Assembly (NCBI GenBank): GCA_016178435.1
Contig: JACOTK010000232.1
Location: 1 to 5,662 of the forward strand
Length of the DNA stretch: 5,662 bases
Source of the DNA: Actinomycetota bacterium
Lineage (GTDB): Bacteria > Actinomycetota > Acidimicrobiia > Acidimicrobiales > CADCSY01
Direction: 5' to 3'
Below the pieces are notes generated by a model that saw only the letters and a program-made list of their open reading frames with translations, did not search any database and was not told the DNA's origin. Shown here piece by piece: positions 1 to 5,662 of this stretch (within the stretch, counting starts at the first letter, position 1; each line of letters starts with the position of its first letter). The position numbers were made by a program, and so were the translations under genes.

Positions 1-558
1 ATCACCTCGATCGCGGAACAGACCAACCTCCTGGCGCTCAACGCGACCATCGAGGCCGCTCGTGCGGGCGAGGCGGGCAAGGGCTTCGCCGTGGTGGCCA
101 ACGAGGTCAAGGAGCTTGCCAAGGAGACGGCCAAGGCAACCGACGACATCAGCGGCAAGATCGCGGCCATCCAGTCCGACACCGGCGGCGCCGTTGAGGC
201 CATCCGTCGAATCGGTGCGATCATCTCCCAGATCTCCGGCATCCAGAACACCATTGCGGCGGCGGTCGAGGAACAGACGGCGACCACGAACGAGATTGCC
301 CGCAACGTGTCCGACGCCGCCCGGGGTTCGGCGGAGATCGCGGAGAACATCGGCTCGGTGGCGGACACCGCTCGCACCACCAGCGAAGGCGCGGCGGCGA
401 TTCAGGACGCCGCTGCCGGCCTTGCGGATGTGGCCGATGAGCTCCAGTCGCTGGTCGGGATCATCCACGGTCACCACCCATCGCCCATGATCGCAGCCTT
501 CGATGCCGGCGAACAGGGCCGGAGCGTCACGGTTCGGGAGCCGGAGCACGTCGGCTGA
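1..558 (+). CDS. Methyl-accepting chemotaxis protein, C-terminal fragment (5' end outside window)
   Basis: This is the cytoplasmic signalling end of a chemoreceptor, the part that binds the CheA kinase and CheW coupling protein in a polar membrane array. The frame is open from base 1 and gives 185 residues to the TGA at 556-558. It begins in the hairpin tip, with IAEQTNLLALNATIEAARAGE at residues 4-24 and then GKGFAVVANEVKELA, the most conserved stretch of the family. A long alanine- and glutamate-rich returning helix follows, including AAAVEEQTATTNEIA, the usual surroundings of methylation sites. Tip residues matching E. coli Tsr Glu385 and Arg388 are present (E18, R21). The phenylalanine of the classical tip (Tsr Phe373) is a glutamate here (E6). 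After the helix ends near LQSLVGII there is a tail of about 30 residues without an NWETF-like CheR/CheB tether. The ligand-binding, transmembrane and HAMP parts lie off the left edge, so the stimulus cannot be inferred. Confidence 0.95.
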   Translation: MTSIAEQTNLLALNATIEAARAGEAGKGFAVVANEVKELAKETAKATDDISGKIAAIQSDTGGAVEAIRRIGAIISQISGIQNTIAAAVEEQTATTNEIARNVSDAARGSAEIAENIGSVADTARTTSEGAAAIQDAAAGLADVADELQSLVGIIHGHHPSPMIAAFDAGEQGRSVTVREPEHVG

Positions 559-573
559 TCCGGCGAGGCCACC

Positions 574-596
574 GGCTGCACGGCGCACGTGAGGCC
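574..596 (+). terminator. Weak imperfect hairpin in the convergent MCP/ppc gap
   Basis: The 58-bp gap between the chemoreceptor stop and the ppc stop contains an imperfect inverted repeat, GGCTGCAC (574-581) and GTGAGGCC (589-596), around a 7-nt loop. The stem has one G-A mismatch and one G-T wobble. It is followed on the + strand by a mildly T-containing stretch (TGTTCGGGCTTGGTT) but no true T-tract. The position between convergent genes suits a terminator, but a stem this weak could be chance in GC-rich DNA. Nothing else is recognisable in the gap. Confidence 0.22.
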
Positions 597-616
597 TGTT
601 CGGGCTTGGTTCCGGG

Positions 617-3376
617 TCATCCCGAGTTTCGCAGCGCGGTGGCGATGCCGTTGATGGTGAGGTGGATGCTGCGTTCCACGAGGACGTCGTCGTCGCCGGC
701 GCGTCGACGCCTGAGCATGGCGACCTGCAGGTGATGCAACGGGTCGAGGTAGGGAAACCGGTGGCGGATACTCCCTGCCAGCCTTGGATTGTCGCTGAGG
801 AGCGACGAGCTGCCGGTAATGGCCAAGATGTTTCGGATGGTTCGTTCGTGCTCGTCCACGATGCGCCCGAAGACCGACGCTCGCAACTCGGGGTCGGGAA
901 CCAACTCGCAGTAGCGAGACGCGATGTCGAGATCGGACTTTGCCAGCACCATGGACATGTTGGAGAGCACTGAACGGAAGAATCCCCAGCGCCGATACAT
1001 CTCCCGAAGCGTCTCCAGCCTTGCGGGATCGCCGGCGTGCCAGTGTTGGAGGGCGATGCCGCTGCCGTACCAACCCGGCAACATGATGCGGCACTGGCTC
1101 CAGCTGAACACCCAGGGGATTGCCCGGAGGTCCTCGATGCGATCGGAGGGCTTTCGCGATGCCGGCCGGCTTCCGATGTTGAGATCGGCAATCTCCCGCA
1201 ATGGGGTGGCGCAGCGAAACCACTCGACAAATCGATCGTCCCCATAGACCAACGATCGGTACGCATCGTAGGAGAGCACGGCCAGTTGATCCATGACCCC
1301 GTGATAGCGATTCGCATCACCACCCAGGGCCTCGACATCCAGCGCACTCGCCTGAAGTGTCGCCGCAACCAGGGCCTCGAGGTTCTCGGTCGCCATGTTG
1401 GGATCTGCATATTTCGCAGCGATGACCTCGCCTTGTTCAGTGATGCGAATCGCTCCCTGAACGCTGCCGGGTGGTTGGGCCAACACCGCCTCATGGCTCG
1501 GTCCCCCACCGCGCCCGACCGTTCCCCCTCGGCCGTGAAACAGCGCCAGGCCCACTCCTGCTGTCCGCGTGGCGGCAACAAGATCAAGCTCGGCTCGGTA
1601 GATGCCCCAATTGGCGGCGAGATAGCCGCCGTCCTTGTTGCTGTCCGAGTAGCCCAGCATGACCTCCTGCACTCCTCCTCGCTGCATGATCCAGCGGTGA
1701 TAACAGGGTTCATCCAGCAGTGCGGTCACGGTCGCGCCGGCATTGGCAAGGTCGGTGATGCTCTCGAAGAGTGGGACGATGCTCATGCCGAGGTGATGCG
1801 GGCCGGCGAGTCCGACTTCTCGCATCAGCACGGCAACCTCCAACACGTCGCTCACCGAGCTGCAGCCCGAGATCACGTAGTTGGGCAATGCCGACGGCCC
1901 GATACGGTCGATCGTCTGGGCGGCCGATCGCAGGATGGCAAGCTCCGAGGTGGTTTGCCGGCCAAAGCTCAGGTGTGGCGCGCCGAGAGGGCGCCGGGTT
2001 GCCAACTCCTCGCCGAGCAACCGGATTCGTGAGGGTTCGTCGAGACTGTCGTAGTGGTCGGTGACTCCTGCAGACCCCAACAGCTCATGGACGACCGATT
2101 CATGGACCGAGGCGTTCTGGCGCAGGTCGAGCCCACAGAGGTGGAATCCGAAAGTCTCAACGGCAATGCGCAGTTGAGCGAGACGCGCATCACTGAGGGC
2201 CCCTGCGCCGTGATGGCGAAGCGAGCGGTCCAGTATGGCCAGGTCGGCCAGCAACTCACCGGGCTGTTCATAGGGGGGGAGCACGGCGTGGGGCGGTGGA
2301 CCCGGCACGGTGCCGACGAGATGAAGGGCCGTGGCGGCCAACCGGGCGTGCATGCCGCGAAGCGCCCGACGGTAGGGCTCATCCACGCGAAAGGGGGAGT
2401 CGTCGAGCGATGCCGCAGCGAGGGCGGTGAGCTCAGCGGTTGGTTCGACCAGTCGGGAGGACATGGACAGATCGTGGGCGAGGAGTCGCAGTTGTTGGAG
2501 GTAATGGGTCAGCGCGACGTGGGCATGTCGATCGACGGCGAAACGCAGGAGCTCCGAGGTCACGAAGGGATTGCCGTCCCGATCACCGCCGATCCAGGAA
2601 CCCATGCGCAGAACCGGCCGAACGCCGCCCTCAAACTGTCCGGGCCATGTCATGTCCAGCAGCCGCTCCAGCGTTCGGTGCAAGGCCGGGACCTGTTCGA
2701 ACAACGTGAGGTCGTAGTAGCCGAGCATCTCGTTGATCTCGTCGCGGACTCGAAGCTTCGCCAGGCGAAGGATCGCGGTTTGCCACAACGACAACACCTC
2801 CCGGTGAAGCTCGTCCCCCCAGTCGATGCTCTCGTCCCGGGTCAGGATGGCCTGATCTCGTCTCTTCAACAGTCGAGAGATCTTTCGCTGCGAATCGAGA
2901 ATGGTTCGTCGTCGAACTTCCGTGGGGTGGGCCGTGAACACCGGGACGACGGCCATCCTCTCCAGCGTCGCGCGTACGATCGACCCTTCCGGATCCGCCT
3001 CGCGAACGCGTTCGACGGCAGCCGCCAGAGTTCCCGCGCCTCGATCGGCATGATCCACCGTTCGACGTGAGGTCCGACCGTGGTGCACGTCCTCGGCAAT
3101 GTTGGCCAGGAGGCAGAAATAGCTGAATGCACGAATGATGATCAGCGAGTCGTGTATCGAGCAGTCCTCGAGCTTCCCGGTGAGGACGACCTGCCTGCCG
3201 TGGTCGCGGCGAACGCCGACGGCCAGTTGACGGACATCCTCGACCAGTTCCAGGAGGTCCGGACCATGTTGTTCGGCGATGACGTTGCCGAGCAATGCAC
3301 CGAGCTGCCGGATGTCGTCGCGAAGCTGTGTGTCCGCCGGCCCGAACCGATCGTCCGGCCGATCGAGATCACTCAT
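617..3376 (-). CDS. ppc: Phosphoenolpyruvate carboxylase
   Basis: This cytoplasmic enzyme adds bicarbonate to PEP to make oxaloacetate and phosphate, the main anaplerotic entry to the TCA cycle. From the chosen ATG it is 919 residues, a normal bacterial length. Motifs in order are TAHPTE (148-153, catalytic His150), GSWIGGDRDGNPF (259-271), GYSDSNKDGG (575-584, Lys581) and FHGRGGTVGRGGGP (613-626, with His614, Arg616 and Arg622). The His-to-Lys motif spacing equals that of E. coli (His579 and Lys546 there). Lys813 and the penultimate-region Asn917 match the aspartate/malate inhibitor-site residues Lys773 and Asn881 of E. coli, so feedback inhibition is plausible. The C-terminus is RNSG instead of the usual RNTG. 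The frame stays open upstream to an ATG at 3430, but the extra 18 residues are Gly/Arg/Thr-rich and unlike the family, whereas MSDLDRPDD leads straight into the usual LRDDIRQLGALLG helix. No frameshift or missing motif is seen. It lies 108 nt downstream of the glutamine synthetase stop on the same strand. Confidence 0.97.
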   Translation of the reverse strand: MSDLDRPDDRFGPADTQLRDDIRQLGALLGNVIAEQHGPDLLELVEDVRQLAVGVRRDHGRQVVLTGKLEDCSIHDSLIIIRAFSYFCLLANIAEDVHHGRTSRRTVDHADRGAGTLAAAVERVREADPEGSIVRATLERMAVVPVFTAHPTEVRRRTILDSQRKISRLLKRRDQAILTRDESIDWGDELHREVLSLWQTAILRLAKLRVRDEINEMLGYYDLTLFEQVPALHRTLERLLDMTWPGQFEGGVRPVLRMGSWIGGDRDGNPFVTSELLRFAVDRHAHVALTHYLQQLRLLAHDLSMSSRLVEPTAELTALAAASLDDSPFRVDEPYRRALRGMHARLAATALHLVGTVPGPPPHAVLPPYEQPGELLADLAILDRSLRHHGAGALSDARLAQLRIAVETFGFHLCGLDLRQNASVHESVVHELLGSAGVTDHYDSLDEPSRIRLLGEELATRRPLGAPHLSFGRQTTSELAILRSAAQTIDRIGPSALPNYVISGCSSVSDVLEVAVLMREVGLAGPHHLGMSIVPLFESITDLANAGATVTALLDEPCYHRWIMQRGGVQEVMLGYSDSNKDGGYLAANWGIYRAELDLVAATRTAGVGLALFHGRGGTVGRGGGPSHEAVLAQPPGSVQGAIRITEQGEVIAAKYADPNMATENLEALVAATLQASALDVEALGGDANRYHGVMDQLAVLSYDAYRSLVYGDDRFVEWFRCATPLREIADLNIGSRPASRKPSDRIEDLRAIPWVFSWSQCRIMLPGWYGSGIALQHWHAGDPARLETLREMYRRWGFFRSVLSNMSMVLAKSDLDIASRYCELVPDPELRASVFGRIVDEHERTIRNILAITGSSSLLSDNPRLAGSIRHRFPYLDPLHHLQVAMLRRRRAGDDDVLVERSIHLTINGIATALRNSG

Positions 3377-3380
3377 GACG

Positions 3381-3386
3381 CCGTCC
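3381..3386 (-). promoter_or_regulatory. Weak ribosome binding site candidate for ppc
   Basis: On the minus strand GGACGG ends four bases before the ATG at 3374-3376, one mismatch from a Shine-Dalgarno core and slightly close. The alternative ATG at 3430 has only GGACG about 9 nt upstream and starts 18 nt after the base of the intergenic hairpin. This mildly favours the downstream start. The main argument for that start is the protein N-terminus, not this site. Confidence 0.3.
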
Positions 3387-3448
3387 AAACCCGTGACCCC
3401 CGTCCGGCCCGTCCTCGGTGCGCCGAGCATCGAGCAGCGTCCGAACAG

Positions 3449-3479
3449 CCTTTGCGCTGATCAGCGATCAGCGCAAAGG
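3449..3479 (-). terminator. Perfect 14-bp-stem hairpin between glutamine synthetase and ppc
   Basis: Arms CCTTTGCGCTGATC (3449-3462) and GATCAGCGCAAAGG (3466-3479) are exact reverse complements around a 3-nt loop. The structure starts five bases after the glutamine synthetase TGA (3485-3487) in the direction of transcription. That position, long stem and tight loop are what an intrinsic terminator or 3'-end stabilising hairpin looks like. The bases after it on the minus strand (CTGTTCGG) are not a U-tract, so termination may be partial, or of the U-poor kind proposed for high-GC bacteria. Because ppc follows without a visible promoter, it may act as an attenuating or processing element. The symmetry also fits a protein operator. 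The heptamer GATCAGC occurs twice in tandem (3459-3472) as part of the same structure. Confidence 0.7.
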
Positions 3480-3484
3480 ACGGG

Positions 3485-5662
<2,178 letters not shown>

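Noticed and set aside
62..490. + strand open frame of 142 codons inside the chemoreceptor gene
   Set aside because: Its translation is a low-complexity Arg/Pro/Ser-rich shifted reading of the chemoreceptor. The family motifs are in frame 1.
596..603. The octamer CTGTTCGG follows both intergenic hairpins on their transcribed strands (596-603 on +, 3448-3441 on -)
   Set aside because: The same octamer also occurs on the minus strand inside the GSIII coding region around 5037-5044 as ordinary Leu-Phe-Gly coding sequence. An eight-base match noticed after the fact is weak, so I treat it as coincidence.
471..1223. Minus-strand open frame of 250 codons spanning the chemoreceptor 3' end, the gap and the ppc 3' end
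   Set aside because: It crosses two well-supported genes in a non-coding frame. The Arg/His/Pro-rich translation is typical of out-of-frame reading in GC-rich DNA.
1037..3070. Long + strand open frames of 331 and 338 codons (1037-2032 and 2054-3070) opposite ppc
   Set aside because: They lie in exact codon register with the antisense ppc codons. A stop would require TTA, CTA or TCA in ppc, all rare in this GC-rich codon usage, so long open frames are expected. The translations show no recognisable domain, and ppc motifs are intact on the minus strand.

Overview
The window holds three protein-coding genes and little else: the 3' end of a chemoreceptor gene on the + strand (1-558), then two complete or near-complete minus-strand genes for core carbon and nitrogen metabolism, phosphoenolpyruvate carboxylase (ppc, 617-3376) and a type III glutamine synthetase (3485-5662). 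The DNA is GC-rich with strongly GC-biased third codon positions. The chemoreceptor tip resembles receptors of motile Actinomycetota, and GSIII with PEPC would fit a high-GC actinobacterial lineage (for example an Acidimicrobiia-like one). That taxonomic guess is inference from style and gene content, not a demonstrated placement.

Layout. At 1-558 the conserved signalling hairpin tip and returning helix of a methyl-accepting chemotaxis protein run rightward and end in TGA. A 58-bp convergent gap (559-616) contains only a weak imperfect hairpin. ppc then runs leftward and keeps all recognisable catalytic motifs. Upstream of it, a short spacer carries a perfect 14-bp stem, 3-nt loop inverted repeat (3449-3479), just after the stop codon of the glutamine synthetase gene. 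That gene runs leftward from an ATG on the last three bases of the window, so its promoter and ribosome binding site are not visible.

How the genes fit together. PEPC makes oxaloacetate from PEP and bicarbonate, refilling the TCA cycle and so the supply of 2-oxoglutarate. Glutamine synthetase fixes ammonium onto glutamate, which derives from 2-oxoglutarate. Placing the nitrogen-assimilation enzyme directly upstream of the anaplerotic enzyme on the same strand makes metabolic sense, and the hairpin between them could set the ratio of the two products. The chemoreceptor is convergent and probably unrelated.

I see no mobile elements, RNA genes, CRISPR arrays or defence genes, and no sign of a novel multi-gene system. 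The only structure beyond the coding genes that deserves attention is the intergenic hairpin.
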